DNA from: an uncultured Lachnospiraceae bacterium | GTDB lineage: Bacteria; Bacillota; Clostridia; Lachnospirales; Lachnospiraceae | Length of the DNA stretch: 15,273 nt | Reading direction: 5' to 3' | Assembly: GCA_910588405.1 (NCBI GenBank) | Contig: CAJUPT010000069.1 | Coordinates: 1 to 15,273, forward strand | Shown: piece by piece, positions 1 through 6,242 of the stretch | Layout: each line of letters opens with the position of its first letter | Position numbering within the stretch: the first letter of the stretch is position 1 | Translations under genes and position numbers: made by a program | Notes under the pieces: generated by a model | The model's input: the letters and a program-made list of their open reading frames with translations, nothing else | What the model was told of the DNA's origin: nothing | The model's database searches: none

Positions 1-1079
1 GCATAGGCTGACTGGATATAATAACGCTTAGAACCTTTATTGCAAACGAAATCAATTTCCAACTGTTTGCGGATTCCGTGGCCTTTTTCATTGGTTTTAT
101 TCAGAGTAATAACGCCCACATCCACGTTGAAACCCCTTATCTTCAACTCATTGAAGATGATATTCTCCATAGCATGAGTTTCCTCCAGTTGACGGAAATT
201 AAGACGGGCATTGCGTAATCCCAAATCAGTAAAATAATATTTAACCGGTGTGTCGATATACTTCTTCCCCTTAATGTCATATCGGACGGCACTGTCAATC
301 AGGAAGGAATCACAGAGATAATCGATATATCTTTTAATGGTTGCGTTACTGATGTTTTTTTGCTTGACACTCTTGAAAGCAGCCGATAACTTGGTCGGAT
401 TTGTAAGTGACCCAATAGCTGATGAGAGGATGTTCAGAAGTTCCTCCAGTTCTGTCCGATTGCGTACATGATGTCTGCCTACAATATCTGAAATATAGGT
501 TTCCTCGAACAGCAACTTTAAAAAACGAATCTTTTCTTCCGGGCTCGAAATGTTTATGACAGGCGGCAATCCGCCATAAAGCATATATTCATTCCAGCCA
601 TCCTGTTTCGTCCCGGAATAAACAGACATAAATTCAGCAAAACTTAAGGGATGCATATGAACCTCATCTCCCCGGCCTCGAAATTCGGTAATCACATCTT
701 TAGACAAAAACCGGGCATTGCTTCCTGTCACATACACATCTACATTTTTCATACGAATCAGACTGTTTAATACGGATTCAAACTCGCCTAAAAGCTGTAC
801 CTCATCCAACAGCACATAATACATTCCATCACCTTTCATCTGCTCCTTGAGATAGGGATACAGAACATCCGGATCACGAAAATGCTTATTTTCAAAGGTG
901 TCAAACGCAATTTCTATAATATGCTGTTTATCCATCCCTTCTTCCAGCAAATGATCCTTGAACAAATTAAACAATAAGTAGGACTTTCCGCAGCGTCGAA
1001 TACCCGTCACCACCTTGATCAATCCATTGTGCTTTTTACTGATGAGCTTATTTAAATAGATATCTCTCTTGATTTCCAT
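1..1079 (-). CDS. DUF4143-type AAA ATPase (partial, 3' end outside window)
   Basis: I translated this frame by hand. It is open from an ATG at 1079 to the left edge, giving about 359 residues with no stop. The N-terminus has a Walker A motif (GIRRCGKS, about residues 26-33) and a Walker B-like YYVLLDEVQ near residue 88, followed by an arginine-rich sensor region with VTGSNARFLS. The rest matches what I know of the AAA_14/DUF4143 family: a wHTH-like middle and a C-terminal nuclease-like half containing LEIDFVCN. Members are usually about 400-450 aa, so only the tail is missing. An AGGA ribosome site lies about 7 nt before the ATG. The cellular role of the family is not established; members occur in many copies and are often suspected of mobile or conflict roles. 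The gene has its own promoter, flanked by two palindromes. Confidence 0.9.
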   Translation of the reverse strand, partial: MEIKRDIYLNKLISKKHNGLIKVVTGIRRCGKSYLLFNLFKDHLLEEGMDKQHIIEIAFDTFENKHFRDPDVLYPYLKEQMKGDGMYYVLLDEVQLLGEFESVLNSLIRMKNVDVYVTGSNARFLSKDVITEFRGRGDEVHMHPLSFAEFMSVYSGTKQDGWNEYMLYGGLPPVINISSPEEKIRFLKLLFEETYISDIVGRHHVRNRTELEELLNILSSAIGSLTNPTKLSAAFKSVKQKNISNATIKRYIDYLCDSFLIDSAVRYDIKGKKYIDTPVKYYFTDLGLRNARLNFRQLEETHAMENIIFNELKIRGFNVDVGVITLNKTNEKGHGIRKQLEIDFVCNKGSKRYYIQSAY

Positions 1080-1108
1080 ATCATCATCCTGCTTTTTATT
1101 AAAATTTT

Positions 1109-1124
1109 TTGCGAGTTATCGCAA
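1109..1124. promoter_or_regulatory. Promoter-proximal palindromic operator candidate
   Basis: TTGCGA-GTTA-TCGCAA is a perfect 6-bp inverted repeat with a 4-bp centre. It lies just downstream of the predicted start of transcription of the ATPase gene, where a bound repressor would block the polymerase. An identical copy lies 73 bp away, and both copies share an A/T-tract flank. Function is inferred. Confidence 0.65.
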
Positions 1125-1136
1125 ATTTATTCAGTA

Positions 1137-1165
1137 ATTATATCCCATTCGAACTGATTTCACAA
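1137..1165 (-). promoter_or_regulatory. Sigma-A-type promoter of the DUF4143 ATPase
   Basis: On the minus strand TTGTGA (1160-1165) and a perfect TATAAT (1137-1142) are separated by exactly 17 bp. The predicted start of transcription is near 1130, about 50 nt before the ATPase ATG at 1079. It lies between two copies of the same 16-bp palindrome, which suggests tight control. Confidence 0.75.
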
Positions 1166-1181
1166 CCCCTAATGAAAATTT

Positions 1182-1197
1182 TTGCGAGTTATCGCAA
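1182..1197. promoter_or_regulatory. Distal palindromic operator candidate
   Basis: This is an identical copy of the 16-bp palindrome at 1109-1124. It lies 16 bp upstream of the -35 box of the ATPase promoter. The 73-bp spacing is about seven helical turns, so both copies would face the same side of the DNA. It also lies only 9 bp beyond the stop of the truncated 48-aa ORF, so it may mark the edge of a mobile cassette. Confidence 0.6.
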
Positions 1198-1206
1198 TTA
1201 TATATA

Positions 1207-1353
1207 TTAATAATTCCATTCGTCCCGCATCCGCGGCGCGCAGGTATCCGCGCACCAGAGACCGGACAGGATATCGTAATAGTCCCTCAGCGTCAGACCA
1301 TTGGCATCTTTTATATCGGCTGTTTCCCAGCTATAGAAACCGTATCGTTTCAT
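1207..1353 (-). pseudogene. N-terminal fragment of a YunG-like protein (48 aa)
   Basis: A 48-codon frame starts with an ATG behind a very good ribosome site (GGAGGG, 4-5 nt spacing). It includes the stretches LTLRDYYDILSGLWCADTC and APRMRDEW. From memory, clostridial proteins related to the YunG family have a similar WC-x-DTCAPRMR-x-W start and continue into a GQCSITAF-type core. Here the frame ends two residues after DEW, in AT-rich DNA that leads straight into the palindromes of the ATPase gene. The good ribosome site and abrupt end suggest a gene cut by insertion of the ATPase cassette. The family match is from memory and not verified; otherwise it is a small ORF of unknown function. Confidence 0.5.
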
Positions 1354-1379
1354 TTGCCCTCCTACGCTTCTTACACTTT

Positions 1380-1432
1380 ATGTACTCCCAGCGTCTCACA
1401 GTGCCTAATTTTGTGAAATTACGGGAGTACAT
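1380..1432. repeat. Large stem-loop between two small ORFs
   Basis: Ten-base arms (ATGTACTCCC at 1380-1389 and its complement at 1423-1432) enclose 33 bases. Nested inside is a second 5-bp stem (TCACA at 1396-1400 with TGTGA at 1412-1416), with symmetric 6x6 internal loops between the stems. The left-pointing small ORF ends inside one arm. A T-run follows on the plus strand, so it could terminate rightward transcription. It could also be a repetitive extragenic palindrome or an element end. Confidence 0.55.
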
Positions 1433-1598
1433 CTTTTTTACGTTCCTCATCGATCCTATCTATAATTTTAAAATACTCGTCAATCTCCGCCTGTGCTTCT
1501 TCCTCTGACAGATCAGAATGCGCCATAAGCAGATGCAGGACTGTCTCTATCGTACAATCCTGTGAAAATTTATCCCGTATCAAATCCATTGGCTCCAC
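1419..1598 (-). CDS. Small acidic hypothetical protein (59 aa)
   Basis: The frame starts at a GTG (1598) with AAGGAGG 8 nt upstream; an in-frame ATG three codons later at 1589 is too far from that site. The product is acidic and probably helical, with stretches CTIETVLHLLMAHSDL and SEEEAQAEIDEYF. I do not recognise the family. Its ribosome site and first four codons lie in a 31-bp segment repeated almost identically after the stop of the AAA/PD-(D/E)XK gene at 4518. There the ORF breaks after 13 codons, so this seems to be a companion ORF type normally coupled to an upstream gene. Here it follows the four-helix membrane gene by 28 nt. Its stop lies inside the large stem-loop. Confidence 0.5.
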   Translation of the reverse strand: MEPMDLIRDKFSQDCTIETVLHLLMAHSDLSEEEAQAEIDEYFKIIDRIDEERKKDVLP

Positions 1599-1616
1599 AG
1601 GCCGTTCCTCCTTATC
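1586..1616. repeat. 31-bp direct repeat, copy 1
   Basis: This segment matches 4492-4522 at 30 of 31 positions. On the minus strand it holds GATAAGGAGG, the GTG start and the first codons (V/M-E-P-M) of a small ORF. Sequence diverges sharply at both ends, so the repeat looks like the conserved joint of a gene pair or a recombination scar. Confidence 0.75.
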
Positions 1617-1626
1617 ATCGCAGTTC

Positions 1627-2070
1627 TCATACTTTTACCGTATTCTTCTTCTGCACCAACAGCTTCACCCCTAACAGAAAGATAAACCCGCCAAGCAATA
1701 CAAAGAATGTCCATACCGCATTCCAATAAATTGAATCCACATCAAACATCCACAGCAAAAGCTTATTCCAAAATTCCAATCCTGCCGCAATCGCATATAG
1801 ATCAAACAGCACATAAACGCCGCCAAACAGATATATCCATCTCCACCAATAGTTGTTGCCCCGGTATTTCATAAATGTGAAGATTCCTAAAACACACAAT
1901 CCTGCCAATGCTCCCATCAAAGTAAAATAAAACAACCCTTTACTTTGCAATACACCCAGCCAAAACCTGGCATAAGAATCCTTGTCTATCAATCCCCATA
2001 TCCTGTGCAAATGAAACAGCCCAAAGGCTATGAATAACCAGGGCTCCCATATTAACACTTTCTGCTCCAT
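1627..2070 (-). CDS. Four-helix membrane protein of unknown function
   Basis: The product is 147 aa if started at the ATG at 2070, where GGAG lies 6 nt upstream. A GTG at 2082 would add four residues but has no ribosome site. Four hydrophobic segments are clear: about WLFIAFGLFHLHRIWGLI near the start, FYFTLMGALAGLCVLGIF, IYLFGGVYVLFDLYAIAAGL, and FFVLLGGFIFLLGVKLLV before a basic tail ending QKKNTVKV. Aromatic residues are frequent at the helix ends. I do not recognise the family. It lies between the decayed RhuM relative and the 59-aa ORF, all on the minus strand, and could share a transcript with the latter. Confidence 0.7.
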   Translation of the reverse strand: MEQKVLIWEPWLFIAFGLFHLHRIWGLIDKDSYARFWLGVLQSKGLFYFTLMGALAGLCVLGIFTFMKYRGNNYWWRWIYLFGGVYVLFDLYAIAAGLEFWNKLLLWMFDVDSIYWNAVWTFFVLLGGFIFLLGVKLLVQKKNTVKV

Positions 2071-2100
2071 TCTAATCTCCACAATGCCAAATACTAAAAT

Positions 2101-2512
2101 TTATATTTCTTCTTCATCCGCAAGGTTTTCCCATTTACATTCTCCTTTGTAACCTGACAAGACCCCCCCCAGACTGTCCGAAAACTCCTTTTCCAAATTT
2201 TCAGACCACATCATCTTGTTGCCATTCACATTATCTGCTTCTATATTTCGTGGTTCCGTCTGCCTGATTTTTAGTTTTCGGACAGTCTCCCCCATTCGAA
2301 CTTGTCGGAATTTCCAACAGGTTGATTCCTCATCCAGCTCACCCTCCTCATAAATATGCCAGATATGTTCCACAATGTTCGTTCGGGAAAATTGAAAAAC
2401 TCTGCATTTGCTGCTGTGTGAGCCAGACTGTCTCGTCCACAAAACAAACATTTATTTTAGTGTCGCCATTTTCGGATTGATATATGACAATCTCACCCTG
2501 ATTGTCATCATT
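2101..2512 (-). pseudogene. Frameshifted RhuM-family remnant
   Basis: Reading left from 2512, one frame gives IVIYQSENGDTKINV and then DETVWLTQQQMQ. The similarity jumps to the next frame near 2395-2402, at a run of five T's on this strand, and continues FSRTNIVEHIWHIYEEGELD and ESTCWKFRQVR. This is the start of RhuM-family proteins, which often sit in type I restriction operons. Normal members are over 300 aa. Here the similarity stops at the inverted-repeat element at 2288, and what follows is unrelated. No start codon is left in the first frame. The 116-codon open frame at 2101-2451 only partly covers it and is unlikely to be a working gene. An adjacent HsdS remnant supports the call. Confidence 0.75.
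2171..2288. mobile_element. 118-bp MITE-like element with 15-bp terminal inverted repeats
   Basis: AGACTGTCCGAAAAC at 2171-2185 is the exact reverse complement of 2274-2288, with 88 bp between. On the minus strand both outer flanks are G-runs (at least five G's each), compatible with a short target duplication. The element sits exactly where similarity to RhuM stops. No transposase is encoded, so it would be a non-autonomous element or the joined ends of a deleted insertion sequence. The parent family is not identified. Confidence 0.5.
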
Positions 2513-2544
2513 TAGATATATATATCAAACACAATTAATGCTTC

Positions 2545-2826
2545 CTACACATTCAGACGAACACGACCTGCCAGCAAATCATCCATTGCGCCTTCTCTGA
2601 TTTGAATCATTTTATCCCACTCAACTTCCAAGATTACAATTTCCTCGTCCATCGCCGTAAGAACTGAGACTATTGTTTTTTACTCTTCATATTTCGGCAT
2701 TTTAATTGATATTGATTCTATAACCTTCTTTGTCAAACTCGGCCTTTCTAAAAATTCCACATAATCATACCAAAAAATTGTACAAAAAATAATACTGGAA
2801 CTTAACACATTGATTTTCTGCCAGTC
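2545..2826 (-). pseudogene. C-terminal remnant of a type I restriction HsdS subunit
   Basis: The minus-strand frame reads FLERPSLTKKVIESISIKMP, KYEE, a stop at 2680-2682, then KTIVSVLTAMDEEIVILEVE and GAMDDLLAGRVRLNV before a final stop. HsdS specificity subunits typically carry P-x-x-EEQ-K-x-I-A-x-VL-x-x-x-D-x-EI and then G-M-M-x-D-LL-TG-R-V-R-L, so the internal TAA stands where a glutamine codon (CAA) is expected. Most of the gene upstream is missing or unreadable. Order (HsdS then RhuM) and strand fit a decayed type I restriction operon. No HsdM or HsdR is in the window. Confidence 0.7.
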
Positions 2827-2929
2827 TTAAAAAACATATCAATAATACAATTACACAAACCTTTAAAAATGTACCAAAGAACAGGTTTTAGCGCAATTGG
2901 AGTGCAAATTGATGCAAAAGATGTCTGAA
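2827..2929. other. AT-rich gap behind the nuclease gene
   Basis: This gap lies between the nuclease stop and the readable HsdS remnant. A short open minus-strand frame passes through it (with the stretch SICTPIALKPVLWYIFKG), but it has no start or ribosome site. I could not tie it to a family. It may be further decayed HsdS sequence. Confidence 0.3.
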
Positions 2930-3949
2930 CTACTGGTTTTCCACCCCTCCGTTGGGAGTGTTTTGTTCGACATTCTCATCTATCTTGTCTTTATTTACAT
3001 ATGTTTCACTTATCCATGTTTTACACCGCTTGAGTTCTCCATTTTCATCTTTCTTCCACCTATCACCAAAATATCCCCTACGAGGATGCGGGCTTTTGGC
3101 CGCTCCTTTAGCACTCTTATTTTCCATATCTATGTAATCACTCAACGACTCCAAACAATCAATATCTTCAGCATTTTCTTCATCATTCAGATTTGAGTCA
3201 TTATCATCAAAAGATACTTCATTATTTAATTGTCCACCAGTGGAATTACCATTTCTGATTTTTTCTTTTAAAACTGTACTGCCTACTGCTGTAGCAGCTG
3301 TTGTAGCAATACCTATTATTATCTCTTTATGTTCGGTAATGAAAGTACCTGCTCTTTTTAATTTTCTCGTAGTACCACATATAAAACGTTTGAAAAATCC
3401 TATATCTTCTGAAGTACTCTTTGGTTTCACTGCAGTAGCCTTGGCAATACTATTACTTCTTGTTTTTGAAGAAGGTGTTCTTTGTTCTTCTGTCACTTTT
3501 TCTGATTCTGATACATCAAAACTAGCTACTTCTAAATCATTATCTATTGGATAGGTACATATTATTATCGGTTTGCTTAGTTCTATAACTGGGCAAGGAA
3601 CAATGTTTTCTTCACCAAAATTAAAAAATTGCTTTGTCACAGGGTCATAATACCAGTTAGTTGGATTTTTCCAATTTCCTTGATGAGCCTCTAAGTGTTC
3701 TTTTCTTGTAAGAAATTGAATATTGTCAGGATCGCCTTGGTACTCTGGATATTTCTCTACACTCTTCATATGTTGACCATTAAAAGCTCTGCCATTGTCA
3801 TCATATGCCCGACCCTTTTCAGGGTTGAGAATATCTCTTTGTTGTTCCTCTGTCCAATCACGAGTCCCTTTCCCCTCTTGAATCAATTCATATTCCCTTT
3901 GCCACGCTAATTGTACAGCTTTAGTGGCTTCTGCTGTTCTCCTTGACAT
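2930..3949 (-). CDS. HNH-type nuclease, toxin-like, with central membrane-type segment
   Basis: The product is 339 aa. Residues 1-110 form the nuclease part: a charged N-terminus, then G58-Q-H60-M-K62-S, D-P-D-N76-I-Q-F-L, and H85-L-E-A-H89 before NPTNWYYDP. This H...N...H...H layout fits HNH/endonuclease VII-like toxin domains. A Ser/Lys-rich linker (about 145-205) leads to a hydrophobic stretch at about 209-227 (EIIIGIATTAATAVGSTVL), then an acidic region and a basic tail with RRGYFGDRWKKDENG. There is no signal peptide and no LXG/WXG100-type delivery domain. The ATG lies 4 nt after the stop of the SUKH gene, with AGGAG overlapping that stop, so the two are translationally coupled. It is strikingly AT-rich compared with genes to the right. 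It is probably a DNA-targeting toxin neutralised by the SUKH protein. Confidence 0.8.
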   Translation of the reverse strand: MSRRTAEATKAVQLAWQREYELIQEGKGTRDWTEEQQRDILNPEKGRAYDDNGRAFNGQHMKSVEKYPEYQGDPDNIQFLTRKEHLEAHQGNWKNPTNWYYDPVTKQFFNFGEENIVPCPVIELSKPIIICTYPIDNDLEVASFDVSESEKVTEEQRTPSSKTRSNSIAKATAVKPKSTSEDIGFFKRFICGTTRKLKRAGTFITEHKEIIIGIATTAATAVGSTVLKEKIRNGNSTGGQLNNEVSFDDNDSNLNDEENAEDIDCLESLSDYIDMENKSAKGAAKSPHPRRGYFGDRWKKDENGELKRCKTWISETYVNKDKIDENVEQNTPNGGVENQ

Positions 3950-3953
3950 AGAA

Positions 3954-4379
3954 TCACTCTCCTATCCCAAGTAACTCATAAAGGTCATTTAAAAAGGCAT
4001 AAAAATTCTGATATATTTCATCTTCTTCAATTCTGTCAGCCTCGTGATTATAGATAACAATCTGTTCCTCTTCTTTTTTATATAGAATGGGATCACCGAA
4101 AGCCAATGAGCCAATAACCACATATTCTTCATTTGGTCTGTCATTGTCATTTATATCAATCAAAGGTTTATGCGCAACACCATACAGTTGAACTCCAGCA
4201 GGCAAAAAGAACTCACCACCATCTGAAAATTCCAGCCATTCCCGATATTGTAGTGGAAAGGAAATACCGTTCTTACTTTCAAATGATATAATCTGTTCTT
4301 CGGTTGCACCTTCAATAAAGTACATTTTTCCCTGCTTTTTGATTCGACCAATGATATTCTTCAATTCCTCCGAAACCAT
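3954..4379 (-). CDS. SMI1/KNR4 (SUKH) family immunity protein
   Basis: The product is 141 aa, normal for a single SUKH domain. The helix ATEEQIISFESKNGISFP, then LQYREWLEFSDGGEFF (about 43-58) and VVIGSLAFGDPILY (87-100), are the typical SUKH core, ending in a helical FYAFLNDLYELL. Such proteins commonly neutralise nuclease toxins of polymorphic toxin systems. The start has GAGGAG 6 nt upstream. The HNH gene follows 4 nt after its stop. The order immunity-then-toxin is the reverse of the usual toxin-then-immunity order; it resembles an antitoxin-first layout, where the antidote is made first. No strong promoter is visible in the short leader. Confidence 0.88.
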   Translation of the reverse strand: MVSEELKNIIGRIKKQGKMYFIEGATEEQIISFESKNGISFPLQYREWLEFSDGGEFFLPAGVQLYGVAHKPLIDINDNDRPNEEYVVIGSLAFGDPILYKKEEEQIVIYNHEADRIEEDEIYQNFYAFLNDLYELLGIGE

Positions 4380-4462
4380 ACTTTCTCCTCTCTAGTTAAA
4401 ATTATTCAAAATCAGTTCTTATTTCACCCAAACGAAGTCTTTGTCCAATCATTCCCTGTTTG

Positions 4463-4504
4463 CTATATACATTCCTCCATAGCAGTGATCGCCATTGGCT
4501 CCAC
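4463..4504 (-). pseudogene. Truncated companion mini-ORF (13 codons)
   Basis: A GTG start behind AAGGAGG, placed just after the stop of the AAA/PD-(D/E)XK gene, begins V-E-P-M exactly like the 59-aa ORF at 1598. It then diverges (AITAMEECI) and stops at a TAG. It appears to be the broken twin of that ORF, which suggests these small ORFs belong with AAA/PD-(D/E)XK genes. The SUKH/HNH module begins just beyond it, so an insertion or deletion there may have removed the rest. Confidence 0.45.
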
Positions 4505-4522
4505 AAGCCGTTCCTCCTTATC
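4492..4522. repeat. 31-bp direct repeat, copy 2
   Basis: This is 30/31 identical to 1586-1616. On the minus strand it covers the TAA stop of the AAA/PD-(D/E)XK gene, a ribosome site and the GTG start of a small ORF. Confidence 0.75.
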
Positions 4523-6242
4523 CCCTGCCAATCAACACCCTTTTCCCGCAAAAAGCAAACCCATACTGCCGAATCCGTTCTCCTGGCACCCCTCTTGCCA
4601 CCAGCGCCGCTTCATAATTCTTTTCTTCAATCTGCTCCAATGCCGCTTTCACCGTGTCGGAAAGATCTTTTTCTTCTTCGTTCTGTACTTTAAATTCCAT
4701 AATAATGGCATCATCCGTACAATAACCGTTTTTATTGCCACCACCCTGCTTTCTCGGCTCCAGCATCACATCATACCGCCCAAAACCGCTCTCACGATTA
4801 GATGTCAGTATATATCTGTCAGATAATTCCACTATTAACCCCAAGACAAACCCGTGATAAAACCTCTCTGGTTCTTCCTTCCCTGACGGATTTTTCCCCG
4901 TATCAAAATAACTGAATGTCGCCATAGCTACTTCATTCATATAAAGATTCATCGCCCTCACATCATCCATAAGCAGCGCTTTGATAAAATCATTATACAC
5001 AGATGACGCCATGCCAAACCATTTATGAATCATATTGCGAAACATCAGTTTTACTTCAAAATTCGTAAGCCCAAGCTCATAAACCGTAATCCCCCCGCCA
5101 AGCTCCGATTCCCGTGTCTCAAGCCCCCTTACCTTTAAATAACCGCTGGCAAGCAGAAGGCTCCAGATCGCCTGGTCATCATGATCCAGCTGGTCATATA
5201 CCACCTGCTCATCGATCTCCGCAAAAACAGAATCTCCTTTTAACAGTTTCTCAAACTCCTGCTTTACCTCCTTGTTCCCCTCCTGAATCAGTTTTCTTAC
5301 CAATGCGTTTGAACTGGAGTTTGCCCAGTAAGCTTCCAGCTTTCCCGTATCCAGATAATTAATAATAGACCATGGATTATAAATTTCCGTTATGCTCCCA
5401 AAAGAAAACCCATCATACCAGCTCTTCACCTTTTCCTTTTGCCCGGAAAAGCCGAATTCATCCAAGGCCTGAAATACTTCCTCCTCCGTAAATCCAAAGC
5501 TGTCCGCATATTCTTCCGAGGTAGTCGTGATCACCTTCAGATTATTCAAATCCAAAAAAACAGACTCTTTGCTGATCCGGGTGATCCCCGTCATCATCCC
5601 ACGTTCCAGGCAGGAATTTGTTTTAAAAGTGGCGTTAAACAGGCTTCTGATAAACGCCGTCATTTCCTCCCAATACCCTTTTACATAAGCCTCCTGCACC
5701 GGCGTATCATACTCATCCAGCAGAATCATTACCTTTTTCCCATAATATCTGCAAAGATAATCAGACAGCACCTTCAGAGAAACGGAGGCCGCATAATCTT
5801 CCATGTCGACTGCGATCCTTCTGAAATCATTTTTTTCACTTTCATTCAGCAGATTTGTTTCCAGCAGAAAATCGTATTGATTATATATGCCTTTGATAAT
5901 ACGACAGATCGCTTTTCTCGCCTGCTCAAACGTCACTTCTTTTACATCCGCAAAGCTAAGGGCAATGACCGGCCATGTTCCCTGCAATTTCCTGTATTTT
6001 TCTTCTTCCCAAATAGACAGCCCTTCAAACAGCTCCCCCTGATTGGCGACATCCACCGAAAAAAATTTCTCCACCATACTCAGCGTCAGTGTTTTTCCGA
6101 ATCTTCTCGGCCGGGTAATCAGCGTCACGCTGTCTCCCCGTTCCCACCATTCCCGGATAAACTTTGTTTTGTCGATATAAAAATATTTGTTTTTACGGAT
6201 TGTCTCAAAATCCTGGTATCCGATACTTACGGTCTGCGGCAT
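4518..6242 (-). CDS. AAA-ATPase-like / PD-(D/E)XK nuclease-like protein
   Basis: The 574-aa product fits the full length of the AAA-ATPase_like (PF09820) plus PD-(D/E)XK (PF08011/DUF1703) architecture. The N-terminus FETIRKNKYFYIDKTKFI precedes a Walker A-like RPRRFGKT (44-51). Walker B is VMILLDEYDTP (171-181, D176/E177), and GMMTGITRISKES (215-227) is sensor-like. The C-terminal nuclease fold shows D491 (GFGRYDVML) and E516-F-K518 (IIMEFKV), so its key residues appear intact. The start has an AGAAGGGG ribosome site. A good promoter lies about 150 bp upstream. Such genes occur in many copies in Lachnospiraceae and Bacteroidetes; their role is unknown, with mobile or anti-phage roles suspected. 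Its stop overlaps the 31-bp repeat. Confidence 0.92.
   Translation of the reverse strand: MPQTVSIGYQDFETIRKNKYFYIDKTKFIREWWERGDSVTLITRPRRFGKTLTLSMVEKFFSVDVANQGELFEGLSIWEEEKYRKLQGTWPVIALSFADVKEVTFEQARKAICRIIKGIYNQYDFLLETNLLNESEKNDFRRIAVDMEDYAASVSLKVLSDYLCRYYGKKVMILLDEYDTPVQEAYVKGYWEEMTAFIRSLFNATFKTNSCLERGMMTGITRISKESVFLDLNNLKVITTTSEEYADSFGFTEEEVFQALDEFGFSGQKEKVKSWYDGFSFGSITEIYNPWSIINYLDTGKLEAYWANSSSNALVRKLIQEGNKEVKQEFEKLLKGDSVFAEIDEQVVYDQLDHDDQAIWSLLLASGYLKVRGLETRESELGGGITVYELGLTNFEVKLMFRNMIHKWFGMASSVYNDFIKALLMDDVRAMNLYMNEVAMATFSYFDTGKNPSGKEEPERFYHGFVLGLIVELSDRYILTSNRESGFGRYDVMLEPRKQGGGNKNGYCTDDAIIMEFKVQNEEEKDLSDTVKAALEQIEEKNYEAALVARGVPGERIRQYGFAFCGKRVLIGRG

Noticed and set aside
1182..1508. 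Plus-strand 108-codon frame
   Set aside because: It runs antisense across the palindrome, the stem-loop and two small ORFs with better ribosome sites, and has no ribosome site of its own.
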